64,000 nucleotides of DNA from Dicyema japonicum (taxonomy: Eukaryota > Dicyemida > Rhombozoa > Dicyemidae). Positions 36,401 through 49,400 of the stretch are shown in pieces. The stretch spans positions 2,086,997 to 2,150,996 of the forward strand of contig RDEW01000002.1 in NCBI GenBank assembly GCA_011109175.1, read 5' to 3'. The notes beneath the pieces are model-generated. The model saw nothing but the letters and a program-made list of their open reading frames with translations, was not told the origin of the DNA and made no database searches. The stretch's first letter is position 1. Every line of letters starts with the position of its first letter. Position numbers and translations under genes: made by a program.

Positions 36401-38061
36401 ACTGAAGTGGGTCTCGTTAACTTTGATGTTTGGAACGTACTTTCCACGGATTCGCACGTGAATCTCTTTATGATGAAATCTAAGTGATTATATTCGCTCG
36501 ACGAAAAAATCAGCTGCATTCCGATTATTCTACGGTGGTTACAATCTTACTTCTCCATAGGTAAATTTTTGCGGATTCTCTCAAATCTGTCCTCAAATGT
36601 CGGGTACTCCATCTCTTCGATGATGATCCCATCGATGAAGTCCCTCACGTTTATCAAGGACAGCTAAGATTACAGTAAACTCAACATTCATGTTTTCCAT
36701 GCTCGAATTGAAGCTGATTAGAAGATTGATGTCTTTAGTTAAACCAAAATCGACCATATTTGAGTAAAAATCTTTTTATTCATACAAAGTTGCAGAAATT
36801 TTCGTCAATGCTGTTTTTTATTTTATATAACCCTCATTGTTGAGAGTGTTATACTTCCGTGTGTAGAAATGTCTATAAAACATATCTCCCAAGGGAATCT
36901 TTCGAATTACCACAAACTATTCAATTCTGTAACGATTCTTGAAAGTAAGAGCAGCCTCCTCAGCTATCAATGCAGAGCTTGAAAGTCTCGAGTTAAAGGC
37001 ACCATCCAAAATCAAGTATTTCCCCGAGAGAAGGTGAATACAGTTACCCCGCCCGAGCGTTCTCCATCTCCACGATCCAAGCTCACCGGTTCCAGAGATG
37101 ACGGGAATCAAACCCCCTCATAGAGCGAATCACAACTGTGTTGATGACGGAATGCCTCAGGATCCTTCCACTACTGAAACAACAAGAGAACGGATGAAGC
37201 CCTTTAACATTACTTTAGTTATTTCGGGGGAGATACGAAAAAAGGTTGAGAAACACTGACTGCCCTAGTCAAAGCTTACGAGAAGGAAGACGTGGCTTTC
37301 GTTCATTATGAGGGGGGTGTAGACAAAGGAACGTCAAATTTCTGTTAAAAACCACCTGGTCTACTATTCTTTGTCTGCTCTTACCACAGGGTCTCTCATA
37401 ATTTAACCCGTTAGTTTAACTTTTACCGTATTTTTAAAGAAATTCTGACTTTACCCATGAAACTCTCTGGAACCACACTAGTTTCATTCCGACGCGGACT
37501 GACTCGGGCCTATGGAACTTCTTACACTTCTTATTGCTTATCTGGATCTGATTCCCCCCATTTAGTCTCCTGGATTTATGGAGAAATTCAGCAACTCAAA
37601 TTTCCGTTAAATTAACCGATAACTTGGCCCAGTACAAACAGTCACAAATTATCCAAGGAAGAACGTCTACCTGTGCCGACCAAATTCATCATCCAATAGT
37701 CCATTACAGCCTTCCAAAAAAAAGGTGGATAAGTAGGTCCGCTCTCTTCCATTTTTGTCCCACGTTCTATTGTGACTTCATTCTTTAGCTAAGATTTTTC
37801 AGAAGGACTCGTCGCCTCACGAGTGGGATCTATTTGACGAGAATTGACCTTCGCTGAAAAAAAACCATATTTCGGATTCGAACCCACGACTTGCCTCTGT
37901 CACGAGAACAGAAACAGGTACAACTCAAAGTGGGTGTTCGTGGCGAGTGCGAATCAGCCATTCATGCCCCTCACTTTTTTGTGACCTATGTGAAGAGGAT
38001 CGCTGGGAATTATTGTGAAGCTGGACGTTTCCAACACCTTTAATTCGATAAAATCATCTAA
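36401..38061. other. No gene; hAT-like terminal sequence near 37248
   Basis: ggttgagaaacactg ending at about 37248 is the reverse complement of a hAT terminus, as at 26792. At 37876-37894 cggattcgaacccacgac has B-box character on the minus strand but no convincing A box. Confidence 0.4.
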
Positions 38062-38917
38062 TTGAAAATGAGATTGCCAAACATTGTCCAAATTGCGAAC
38101 CTCGCATGCGGTACTCCAACTCATCTTATTAAATCATCAATTGAGATCCAACAAGGTGATCCTCTTGGTCCACGTTTTTTGCTTTGGGAGTTACGAGTTG
38201 CTCGTGCACGTGACACAGCTTTCAATTGTGGGTATTTGGACGATGCTACTATCGCCGGTTCAACCGAGTCGGTTATGAAAAGTCTTGAAATACTTCTTCC
38301 CTCTCTTAGCAGAGGTGACCTCGACTCACGAAAGATGAATTTTCTATATCGCGATGCATGTTCATGACTTTTCTCCCGATGCTGCTATTACCAATGAGGA
38401 TCATCATATGATGTTGGGCTCTCCATTTCCATGGAGATTTTCCCTCATTCTGAATAGAAACTATCAGAGATCGGTAGTGGTACTGCTAAGTTACACGCGC
38501 TTGATTCTCATACTGATTTTTAAGAATTATCTGTTCCATCCAAAATTAACGGTTTGGGGACGTTCCTTTCCTCGTTACCTTTTCATGGAAAGCCTGGAGA
38601 ATTTCAACAAACTTATTGGCAAGTCTAATGAAGAAATCGCATATATCAAGATCGACAATGTTGACACAAGCCTTCTTACCAATCAGATTTGGGGGCATCC
38701 GCTTAATCATGATGGTGGACATTTCATCGCTATCCTACTTGTTCCTATATCAACAACACAATACTCATCCAGACTATTCTTCCAGATTTCTGCTCTATTA
38801 TTTTGCAAAACGCTACTAAAAGAAAGTTATCTCGTCGCTTCTGCAACACCGTGGATAATCTCCATGTTAGATTCCTCCACGCTCTCCCTGAGAAGCGATT
38901 TTTCGAAGGACATATAG
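38062..38917 (+). mobile_element. RT domain of a PHD-RT-REL retrotransposon, degraded
   Basis: IEIQQGDPLGPRFL (RT motif B) at about 38140-38185 and GYLDDATIAGSTESV (motif C, with the catalytic YLDD) at about 38230-38275 are followed by a decayed thumb, then LIFKNYLFHPKLT and ESLENFNKLIGKSNEEIA, which equal copy 1 at 10-330. This ties the large duplicated unit to the R2-like REL family. Frameshifts and stops follow. Confidence 0.8.
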
Positions 38918-41900
38918 GTCGTCCGCATTTCCTAGTTTATAATGTACAGTCCCAAGATCTTCGTGACTGTAATAGGGAGAGTGTAGAGGACATCCTCGGT
39001 ATCTACAACTGCTCTGGAAGTGAGCTACCATAGCATTCTTAGGATAACTTCCATCTCTCCATTTTCACCGTTAATTCAATCGGCTGTGAATTGCATGTTC
39101 CGTAAGCTTTTCGTTACAAATCTTTTTTGGAATCCTGATTTTCATCAGCGATAGTAGCTGATTTTTGTTGTGTGAGTTTATTTTTTCCCAGTGTGACTGA
39201 TTGACGCCCCATGTTCCAGAAATGTACAGAGGTTGGGGAGGACAAACGAGTTGGAGCTTTTGGATGTTGGGGACTGTTATGAATGAAGGTCAAGAGGAGG
39301 TCTCGTATTTTAAGGTGGTCCTGATATATTGCTTGAAGATTTTTCTGAAGGTTTTCTTATTCTGGTCAAAGATGGATTGGCTTCCTTTTCTTGTTTGTTT
39401 ATGCAACCACAAGGTCCACGTGGAAGTAGAATTTAAGGCATTGGTCGTAGATTACTCTCAGGATTTTCGGAGTTTTGTGATAGGGAGGACTTCAAAATTT
39501 TCAGATTCGATTTTATGTTTAACTGAGATCGGTCGGAAGTGAATACTATGACGCTGGACTTGGAGGGGGAGGGAAGAGGTGGTTAGTCAATAACCAAGAT
39601 TATATAGAATAAGTGTGTATGGAGGCGGGCTGAGGCGAAGTGATGTTTCTATCTCGAGGACAGGACCATTGTATCTTCCATCTCGGTATGCTATTCAGTT
39701 GGAGGTTCAATATCAGAGAAATAGCAGAGACTTATGGGACTCCATTTGAGAGGTAACGGGAGCGAGATATCTATGACATAATCAGGGAACGTCAAGTCTG
39801 CCACAGAAAAATAATTTCAGCATTCGTGTATGAATGAATATTCATTGTGGTTATCTTGTTACAAAAAACACGGGGGAGGTCCCATCAAAAGCCTTAGAAA
39901 TGTCAATGGAGGTCAAGACAACACGAAGTGGCGTCTGTGATTGTTGAATCCATCAAAAATAAAGTCAGTTTACTTGGTTAAGAAAATATTTAAACAATAG
40001 AAGTCAGGTAGTTGCCGCCCTCACTGCGTGGCTGTTCCATCTCAAAATTGCGAGCGAAATTTCGCTCAAATAGCCAGCAGCGTTCACGGAGATCTCCAGT
40101 GCATGAGGTGATCCGGTTTCCAAGACGTCAGAAAAACTCGAGTGTAGAGGGGGAGTAGGATCCGGAAGTCTCCATAGCAAGGGGAACAAATTTGACATTA
40201 TAGGGAAGGTCGACGTATTTAACGAGTTTGGCCTTCTCCGCCTTTACAGATGCTGAACAGGCCTTTGTAGCACTCTCGTGAAGATTTTTCTGGGCGAACG
40301 TGTCTGTACATGTCACATCCAAACCAGTGGTTTCCCGGCCTCAAATGGAAATATGGTTATCCCGTCCGGTCGTTTCCCGTCACTTCTGCATAACCCGACC
40401 GGTTCAAGAATGGCCGAGTATCCAGCAGCATCCATAGCTCGTCTGACAATTTCATTCAGAGCCTTGTGCCTTGGGGATTTGCCAGCGCTCCTCCTGCAGG
40501 CAAGAGGGTGCAGGCCATAGCAGTCTATCAGTATGCCACATCGGCACGGGTGAGGTACACATACTTTTAGTCCCAGCCGCAGAGAGATACCAGTTCTAAC
40601 GCATTCATCATCCAGAAAAGTGCCCAAAGCTCCATTGGGGATGTCGTTTAGCCAAGCTCCGCTCTCAGGGGAAGCCTCCGAAAGCAAACAAGCGCGTCGG
40701 TGCTGATTGGCAGATTCCAGTAGGAGTCCAAATGATTCCAATAGTCGTTGAAATAAGGTCTAAGGTCTTTAAGATGGCCGGGCCTTAAGCCATCGAGACC
40801 TCCACAGCTACTTGGTGCAAAGTTCCATAACGCCGTGATGACATCCTCAGGCGACGTGGTCAAAGGGGTCACTTCTGATGGGGGCGAGCAATGGCGTAGG
40901 TCATTCGGAGAGGGTGGATGTTTCCCCAATAGATTCTTGTAAGTATCAATAACTGGATTGCGTGGTCCATCTGAGAGTGAGAGGGCCTTCAATGCGGATC
41001 GGGTTCCTCCTTCAAGCAACTTCGATCGTACGGTCCTTCTTAGGCGAAGAATCTCCGTTTCCCGAGTTGAACTCCGAGTCTCAGTTGAACGGATGCAGAA
41101 GGACGTGAGGTCCGTAAAGTGAGTTCCATCCATAAATGCGTGGATGTTGTTCTTCATCTCAATCGAGAGAGACTCTTTCCCATTGCGATCTCTGGAAGAG
41201 CCAAGAGCGAAAGGAGCAAAATTAAACAAACGTATCCAGTCGTTTATAGAGTCGGAGCGGAGAACATCTTCGATTGCTTTGGTTAAGGCTTCGGCAGCTA
41301 GGGAGCATGCTGCTTTTGGGATCTTCACCGGGATACTCCTCGATGTACGGCGTTCATTGGATAATTTGAGTAGCGAATCTGGATTCAATTGGGAAAGGTC
41401 TTCTCTGGAGGTGTATGCACTCGCGTGACCATTAGGAAACCCTCAGCCAATTCCAAAGCACGAGCGGCAGTGCCATTCCCCAAGAGCACGAATAGAGGCC
41501 TGAGAGAGCTTCAAACACCCGAGGTGAAAGAAGACTCCACAGGCAGAACAAGAAATTCCAAACTTCTCAAATTGCTCATGTTGCAGGCAGAGCAATTAGA
41601 CGATGACTTTTCGAGTAGCATTCCACTGAATCAACAATAAGCGAAAATAGTCAATAAGAGAAAGTCAAAAATAGGAAAATAATCACAATAGGCGAAAAAC
41701 AACAACACAACACACAACGACAACACGTTTTTTTTTTTGGTTAAGTGGGTTGAGGTTGAATGCTTGACGCGGAACCTAAGCTGAGAGCTGTAAGCCTAAT
41801 TATTCATATTCTTATGAGAATCTTTGGAGTGCATTTAAATAACTAACTATTTGAATAATTGTCTAGAATTAGTAAAAAATGAGAAAATTGGTTAATATAT

Positions 41901-43640
41901 ACAAACGGTTAACAAACACTCTCAGAATTGAGAACGAATTTTCTCCTATAATCTGTAAGGAAATAAGCAAGATATTTTCTTTTTATTGTTTTTTGATTCT
42001 TGCAATCCTAATAGATTCAGCAGGTAAGTGATCTGCTTCTATGAGTCTGATGTTTCCACGGCGACTAGTTCAAAAATGAAGTGCCCACCGATACATTCTA
42101 ATAAGAAAAACTAGAGACCTTAGTAGACTGAAGTATTTATTCATTTTGTTAATGTGTTCCCATTCAATTATCACAGGAAGTTGTAGTGATGAACAAGTGG
42201 ACGTAGATGGAAACTTGTAGTCTTTAAAATTTTTCATATTACAAAGAGTGGTTTCGTTGTCAATATGATACTAATTATGATACAAATTACAGTTTATCGA
42301 TAAATGAGCTTTGTGTGCAAAACATCATTATCCCTCATGGGGAGAGTTTCATAATTAGGCAGATCGATATTTATGTATTACTGTATTATTCACTTACAGT
42401 GAACTTCTTTCTCGGTGTATCCGGGGTTAATAAATAATAATAATCTCACATGGGATTTGATCAGAATAGCCTTGTTCAATGTTTCATTACATTTCAGCCA
42501 TCGTGGGATTGACTACTATTCTGAATATCTGATAAATAAATCCATTTTTGCACAAAAGATCGTCACAGAATTAAAACGTGAGTTACCGCTATTTCTTAAG
42601 TGGTGTTTGTCATACTTGATAAATTGGAATGAATGCAAAGATTTGTGTAAATAAATATTCATAGTCGCTGTTTGATGAAAGTATAATATCTGTAAACTCC
42701 CTAACTTTTCCCTCTACCATTTACGCCATGTCATATATATCATTAATCAATAGAGATTTGGATTATGCAATTCCCTCATATTCATAGAAATCGAATTTGC
42801 ATTAATTTAACATCACTGATAAATCAATTGAAATATTGAAATTAGTTGAAAGGTTGGGAAAACACGGAAGTGAAAAGTGCCACATACTGATACTAATAAA
42901 GTATTCAGCCACCTTCTGTTTGAATCGTGAAATTTTTCAAAAAATAAAATTTCAAATATAATAGAAAAAATAACAATAATTTTTTTATAACTTCGAACTC
43001 TGATACCAATAAGTAAAGGAAATCAAATAATGTAGAACAATCAATACTTTTTATAGGTCACCAAAATATATATATATTAGACATTTTGATAACAACATCA
43101 ACACTATTTGATGATCCAATAATATAGGCGATACAGTTTCAAAGGTAAATTTCATAATTCAAATGTGGCTGATAGAAAAAAGTGGGCAATAAGTTACGAA
43201 TATTAAAAAGCATAGAATAATCCATATTTATAGGTTATCAAAATATACATTAGACATATAACAGCTTTCAACACTATTTGAAGATCCAATAATCTAATAT
43301 TGAAGCAAATATGTGACAATAGAGCAAAATAAAAGAAAAAATAAATGACCACAACAAGGTGGTAACTACTGAATAATGTACTATTGTTTAAAAGGTTTGC
43401 CATATTGTAAAACTAATTTTTAAAAACAAATAAAATAAATTAATTAATAATTATATTTATAATTGAAGTGTTTTGCCTCTCACGATAGCATAGGAACGAA
43501 GAAACATCGGGAACAGTTATATATGAGATCATTTGATGGCCTTCCACAAAATTATTTAATATCATTGTGATTTTTTGCTATTTGGTGATACAAGCATTCA
43601 ATGATGACAGAATTCTTATTCCATTATTCATTAACGTTCC
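38493..43640 (+). repeat. Large duplication, copy 2
   Basis: Matches 1-3841 in order. Differences from copy 1 are the 1754-bp insertion (39983-41736), loss of about 300 bp corresponding to 2135-2450, and loss of one 156-bp tandem unit. Upstream it is contiguous with the RT palm at 38062-38490. Confidence 0.9.
39983..41736 (-). mobile_element. PHD/REL non-LTR retroelement, RT deleted, with target-site duplication
   Basis: Flanked by ttggttaag (39974-39982 and 41737-41745); copy 1 of the duplication has the empty site at 1504. Minus strand: a PHD finger (ISCSACGVFFHLGCLKL... EWHCRSC, about 41590-41455), an in-frame TGA, then about 240 open codons of linker ending TALWNFAPSSCGGLDGLRPGHLKDL, a jump over the whole RT, then NQHRRACLLSEASPESGAWL, the CCHC knuckle (HPCRCGILIDCYGLHPLACR), SAGKSPRHKAL, DGKRPDGITIF, VWMDVTCTDTF (REL catalytic P-D...D) and the family C-terminus (SEISLAILRWNSHA). 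Two frameshifts lie in the REL part. The T-run at 41728-41738 is at the 5' end, opposite to a normal poly(A). Confidence 0.9.
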
Positions 43641-44110
43641 CTGGGAGTATTTCCGAAATTTTCTATTGAGAAACCCGATCGGGTATCATTCTTTAGGACA
43701 GAGCGTTTTTCTTCTGCTAAAGAGATTGTTTTCAGGAGTTTCTTTATGATACTCAAAAAACCACACTGATTTGATGGCTTTTTGGTCCGAAGATGACCGA
43801 GTGTGTTAAATCCGTAATTAACTGATTTAAATAAGACAAATGCGACTTATCCGATTTGAAACCAAGACGAATTTCAATGTACCTATACTGGTGGTGCATT
43901 GTAACGACTGCAGGGGAAAATCCTGACGTGTCATCAGTGATGACCCTAGTTTGAATCTAGCTTCTGTACATTCCGGTTAAAATCAATCAGTCTTAGACAC
44001 GACTAGTATCGTACGGTTATGTGCTGCGATGATTAAATCATCAACATAAGTAGCATGGAATTTTTTTCCCCTTCTGTTGGTAAGTCACGAAAAAATAGGT
44101 TGAAAATTGT
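43600..44110 (-). mobile_element. Reverse-transcriptase fragment with YVDD
   Basis: KKFHATYVDDLIIAAHNRTI (about 44060-44000) is RT motif C. Downstream in another frame YIEIRLGFKSDKSHLSYLNQ resembles the region that follows motif C in LTR-type (copia-like) RTs. Multiple stops. The exact class is uncertain. Confidence 0.5.
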
Positions 44111-44399
44111 CGGAGAGACTGGAGAAAAATTTTGACTTCATTGATTAAAAAATTAAATTTTGACCTTTTTTGACTTTATAACTTTTGATTAATGTAATAT
44201 TTTTGACTAAAAACTACGTTTTTTATAAGTTTTAAACAAATTTAAAGAACATATATAGGTACTCTGGCTACCTATGCCAAAGGAAGAGTTATCAAACGCT
44301 GAGGATCCCACTTGTTGCTGGGATCAGGAATGAGGACGACGGTTTAGCTTTCGAAATTGAGGTCAGTACTAAGGTACCTTTGGGCTCGGGGCACATAAC

Positions 44400-44900
44400 A
44401 TGTCACGGGTCATTCCTAATGATTCGAATTCAATAGTGCTACTCTTCGGAGTCACTCTGGACTTCGTGGATGATGATGTAATGGAACACATCAGGAAGGA
44501 CTCCACAAGCGGAGGGAGGAGACTCCGGACCATGAAAGTCTGGCTTTGCTCTGGAGCACAGACAGAAAGGATCTGTCTCGAAAATGGGTTCGGTGTGTGG
44601 CCCTAGAGCGACCAACTGAAATCCAGTGATATAGCTGCCAAGGATTCGGCCACACCAGCTCCCGATGCACTTAAAAAGACAAGTGCTTAAATTGCGGGGG
44701 TCCAAATTTGCCAAAGGCCTGCCAATCAAAAGTCAGGTCTCTCAAGTGCATGAACTGTGGCGAGGAGGGCCCTGTATCAAAAGGCTACAGAGAAGGCACT
44801 ACAGGGGAGAAGGCAGGCGCCCTCCTCTGAATGGCTAGTGATGGTAAAAGGATATTGCAGCACTTCTGGCTCTACTATCCCTAACACGCTTAGGGATTTT
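44400..44900 (+). mobile_element. Gag-like ORF1 of a Jockey-type LINE
   Basis: Open start (DSNSIVLLFGVTLDFVDDDV, EHIRKDSTSGGRRLRTMKVW), then in the next frame three zinc-knuckle-type motifs: CQGFGHTSSRC, CLNCGGPNLPKAC and CMNCGEEG (about 44630-44780). The order is that of Jockey-clade ORF1 nucleocapsid proteins. Frameshifted and truncated. Confidence 0.75.
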
Positions 44901-45049
44901 GCGTTGTGCTACAGAAATAAAAATGCGCTAAGGTATTTTTCAAATTTATGTATAGGTTGAATTTTCTGATGGAAGAAGGTCGGTCTCAATGTCAAGACTT
45001 AAAAAATAATTGTTTTTTTTTATTTTAAATAAATTTTTTGTTAAATATA

Positions 45050-45560
45050 GCAATTGATATCTGGTTACTATGGAAACACGTTAAAAAACAAGCTGCCCTA
45101 GATATCTAACCACCCATGTGACACAATATCTTCTATTTGTTTTCTGAAGAAGGCAAATGATTATGGACTCACGTTCAAGTTAACCACTTCACATTTTTTG
45201 TGTTAACTTCACGTCCAATTCTGTGACAATATTCGGTAATCGTGGTTACTTTGAAAGAACATTTAAAGGACTTCCTCCATGGATGCAATAGTCGAGGTAC
45301 CATATATTGGAGGGTATTTTGCCTTCAGAAGAAAAACTGTCTAGAGGGGAGCAACTTATTGGGGGCTAAATTCAGTACAAAGTCTGAACAGCTGTAGTTA
45401 AATCTCCTTCCATCAATTTCCTTCTAACGCGTGAACGAAGCCTTTCAGGCCCACAGGAAGGTAGGCCAATGACTTTTTTGCTCTTCCTGGTACAAGAAGA
45501 TAGTGGAATCTGCGACAAGCGTCACAAACGACTCCAATCTTGCTACCCTTTCTCAGATTT
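45050..45560 (-). mobile_element. RT fragment, PHD-RT-REL family
   Basis: WYLDYCIHGGSPLNVLS (about 45310-45260) corresponds to YLDDGT-IGGSP of this family, with the second catalytic aspartate replaced by tyrosine. LPNIVTELDVKLTQKM follows. The change would abolish RT activity. Confidence 0.6.
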
Positions 45561-46159
45561 ATAAAGAATGATTCTTCGTTAGCACTCACTAAGAAATTAT
45601 CCCGCCAATTTAAATGAAATGTTTATTAATTTCCTGTGGACATATACATATTGCAGACATACTGAAAAGTTGTAGAACTCGATCGCCTTTATAGTCCCCC
45701 ATCTGAAAATACCCAATAACGTTTAAGGTTCAGGTAATTGTAATGCGAGGCACCATTACTCATTCGAAGTTAATAGATTTTTATGTCGAAGTTGGGGAGG
45801 CGCACGAGGATCCGAAAAATTTGAATTAAGAAAATATGACAGCAGATCCCACGTGCAGTCCGTTATCATTAAACGATTATAGTTTTTGGGCTCAAATAAT
45901 GTCAAAATTTCCAGTGACCAGGGATCGGCGAGAAATGGTGTCCATCAGCCTTTGCGATTCTCTTGCTAGCATTTCCGCTTCTCCCCCATTTTCTGGACCA
46001 TCCAGCTTTTTATCAGTGTTGTGCCCCTCCTTCCCGACTCGTAACCAATAAAAGGATTCCTCACCACCTCCAGTTTTTATTGATCCCCATTGTCAGTTCA
46101 TCGAAGCCGTGCTTATATTCGATATTCATGCTCTCTAGGGTTTTTTAGCACAATCGTTT
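45561..46159. other. No confident gene
   Basis: Short ORFs on both strands only (for example 45836-46051 plus). Confidence 0.35.
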
Positions 46160-48200
46160 AGATGTACGTTCGAATGCTACCCGTAATTCCAATGATGTTC
46201 ATGTATGATTCGAAAAACCTGGATACAATCCCACCCCAGGTCATAAAAATGGGGAGTATTTTCACTTTGTATATGATCTCTAATTCGCTCGCAAGAAAAT
46301 CATATTTCTAAAGTTTTTCAACTTCACAGCCTTAAGATTGTCCATTGATGTTAGTCCAACTTGAACCACCATATTTGGTTCATTTTCTTACGTACAAGAA
46401 AATGTCAGGCTTGCTTATATGGACTTTGGACTTCTTGGAATGTCGTATCAACTCGGATCTCGCATACTGGTTTGTAATTATGCTTTGAATAGAATGCGAC
46501 TTCAATTTTTTTGGATTTTTTAAATCCGAAAATCCTGGATAGGTGCATGTGAGTGCATTTGACTATTTCATTGTGTCGTCTTGTATAGTCTGAGTTTAAC
46601 ATTCTGTTACATCGTATGATCGACAGTTTTTTGAGGAATTACAATGTGGCATTTTAGACCAAGATCCCGGAAAAAGATATTTATCTTGCAAAAGAAAGAA
46701 CATTGCTTCAGCCTTTGGAGAAATACTTCCCTTCGTAATCCATGTAGACGCTGATTATATGTCAAATGTATAACTCTCACGTGATTCAAATAATTTGAAT
46801 GGAAACCTTTTTTTGATGTTAAACAGGAGAGAATTAATTTGGGAACTTTTAGAGCCTGCACAATGCCTATAGTTGGCCCATTTGGTATTTTACTCGCAGA
46901 AATACTGTGATTGTGGCCATAGGTGACTTTCTTTTTCGTTTAGGCCTTAAAATTCTAGCTTTTCACAGAGACAACTTTTTGTTGTTCAATCCTTGTTTTA
47001 AACTCATGTAGCATTTTCTCAGCTTAAAAGTAACTGATATCAGTTTTGTTCCAAGCATACTCCTCGGTAAGTAAAATCTTTCTTTGCAAGCTGGTTTCAT
47101 GTGAATCCCCAACTTCATAAGTAATTTTCTGATTAATCTATCCATTTCCTACGATTTCACCTGGTTCCATCTCGGGAGGACCAATATAATAATCAAGAAG
47201 GGATAGAGCATGTTCATTAATACCTTTAAACAAATTGACCAAATTGAATTTCGATTTTGACAGTTTTTCGATGCGATCTTGTGCCTCCTCTTTGATATTT
47301 TTAAGTACAACTTCTTTGACTAATTTGCTGAAATTGTCTTCTAACACCCCCAAATAGCGATAACTATCCGCTCCATCCATTAATTTATCATCATTCGTCA
47401 ATAAATAACTATTTGTTGCTGGTTTATCGAAATTTTTTCTAAACCGACCAAATTAAAAAAAGCATTCACATCCATCATGTGCCAGTGTCTTCCTCTTTTG
47501 CCAACAACTTCAAATCATCGATGAATAAGAAATAATTCGTAAAAAAGTAAAAGAATTAAATTCAGCAGTAGTGATAGACATGCTCGGGTATTTTGCAGAC
47601 AACATTCTGCTTAGTGGGTCAAAGACAAATACAAATAATAGAGGCGATAGAGAGTCACTCTGGAGAATACCACGTTCAATATTAATCGTTCCCAATATCT
47701 TTTTCCCCACCCTTAATGACACACGAGTTTGGAATTAATGATACAAACTTGTTATCCACTATGGCAGTCCCGAGTTTTCCAGGATTTTAACAAGGCACTC
47801 ATGACTGACTGCGTCAAAAGCTTCTAACATCAATCCATGCACAGAACAGTTTGTTTTGTGGGCTTTGTTTACACGTCTGTTTAAAAGTGCCGAATCCTTT
47901 GCTCCTTGGCAATGCGCTTGGTCCCAAGCTGGTACTCGTAATTAAATCGTAAGGTGTCAGCATATAAAGAAATTTTTTGACACATTTCGTAACCAGCTTG
48001 TACAAACATGGCATACATGAGGTCCTTAGGTTCTCAGAGTTCTTTTTCTCTGGGATTAGATATGTAATCCCCGTATAAAACCATCTTTTGGTGATTTTTC
48101 CCATTAATGATATCTCTGATCTTATATACACCATCGATTCCGAGCGCCTTCCAGTTAGGAAGGCAGTCAATTGACTTTGATATAAAAATTATCGCTTATA
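46160..48200 (-). mobile_element. R4/NeSL-type non-LTR retrotransposon, degraded
   Basis: Minus strand in shifting frames: CMPCLYKLVTKCV (about 48080), AWIDVRSF / EAFDAVSHECL (motif A, about 47820), INIERGILQSDSLSPLLF (motif B), a lost motif C, DSYRYLGVLEDNFSKL (47365-47320), DRLIRKLLMKLGIHMKPA and KERFYLPRSMLG (about 47145-47050), then YTRRHNEIVKCTHMHLSRIF (about 46585-46530), which in REL-type elements of the R4/NeSL group precedes the endonuclease. Frames shift at least five times. Confidence 0.75.
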
Positions 48201-48602
48201 TCAGATTCTCGATGTTCAACTCCTGTTATTTTCTTGTTTATTCCAAAACTTAATTCATTTTTAACTCCCTTTCTCCAAACATCTGCCCAAAATTTGAGGC
48301 ATTTCAGATGCTTCAAAGCCATCAATACACTCACTGTCAGCATTTGACTAGTTTTCTATAGAATGATCTCCTGTTCAAGTCAAAGTTTAGATTATCAGTT
48401 CCATGTTGTCGTCTGAAATCATATTGAGTCTGAAATCGACAATTTTTTGTTTAAAATTCTAATCATATTATTTATTGCGGTTGATATCCTTTCAAATTCA
48501 CCCTTTTTTGCACTTGTTGTAAAAACACAGAATGTCGACTGCTTTCTCCCTTTCCGTCTTTAATAGTAGACATAAAAAAATGTTGATATTAGTAGATTAT
48601 TT

Positions 48603-48791
48603 TCATCCAAGAACACAAAGTGAGGTGGTCTGTTGAGGACCGTTACTGGAATTGACTGAGCCATTAAAATGGCCATGAACAGGCAAATCCACACTTTCTC
48701 GAACTCCATTTATTAAGTATTCTGTGGACGCGTCAATGGGAATGGCATTTTCAGACTGAGACAGACCAACAATCCTTTCACCACTAGACAA
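48603..48791 (-). other. ORF of unknown nature
   Basis: MSSGERIVGLSQSENAIPID... is a 62-codon frame between two transposon remnants. No domain or neighbour support. Confidence 0.2.
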
Positions 48792-48849
48792 TATAATAAT
48801 GTTCTATCAACATTTTAAAATTTATGATAATTTTAATGACGAAATTACA

Positions 48850-49400
48850 AATTAAAATTATATTTTCAAAAGAAAGGTCTTCATTATGGCCTGCAGGCAT
48901 TTATCACACAATAACAGATACCTTTGTTCGTTCTCTCTTCCTCAACCCTGCAAGCCGTTTGATCAGACCGAAAAATTTTGTTGTGTTTGGGCCAAGCACA
49001 TCAGACGTCTCAAAAGAGATCAACAGGAAGGTGAACCGATCCTCAATGCCACGGTACTTTCTTTTCAAATCTTCAACAATACTCGCAGTGGAATTCATGC
49101 ACAGCGATGAATTTATCAGATTCGTGTTTGAGTAAGTATCCATGCACGTTGAATCCCGATCAAGACACCTCCCTTATCTCACGCCATTTTCGTTTCTGCA
49201 TTCGGCCTCTTGCCGACGGGTTACAGAAGGAAAATAAACTGGCGTCTTCGATAGCTCTCATGACAGTCGAGCTTAACATGGCATGGGGGAATCTCCCGGC
49301 GCCTGTCTGCACAAAAGCTTATGTAGTTCTTTCCTGCCAATCATTCTACCGAATCGGCATCGGTGTTCCAAGCAGACATCATCTCCAATACTAATAGTAT
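48850..49400 (-). mobile_element. PHD-RT-REL remnant (REL and C-terminus)
   Basis: VCLEHRCRFGRMIGRKELHK (about 49375-49320, knuckle with one cysteine lost), then, after decay, RKYRGIEDRFTFLLISFETS and LGPNTTKFFGLIKRLAGL (about 49060-48930), the C-terminal blocks of the family. The catalytic region is absent. Confidence 0.7.

Noticed and set aside
37860-37950. tRNA-like B box on the minus strand
   Set aside because: Only the ggttcgaatcc-like motif fits; no A box at the right distance and no cloverleaf could be drawn.
41443-41445. Selenocysteine or readthrough at the TGA between PHD finger and linker
   Set aside because: The element has other frameshifts and lacks its RT, so a plain inactivating mutation is simpler.
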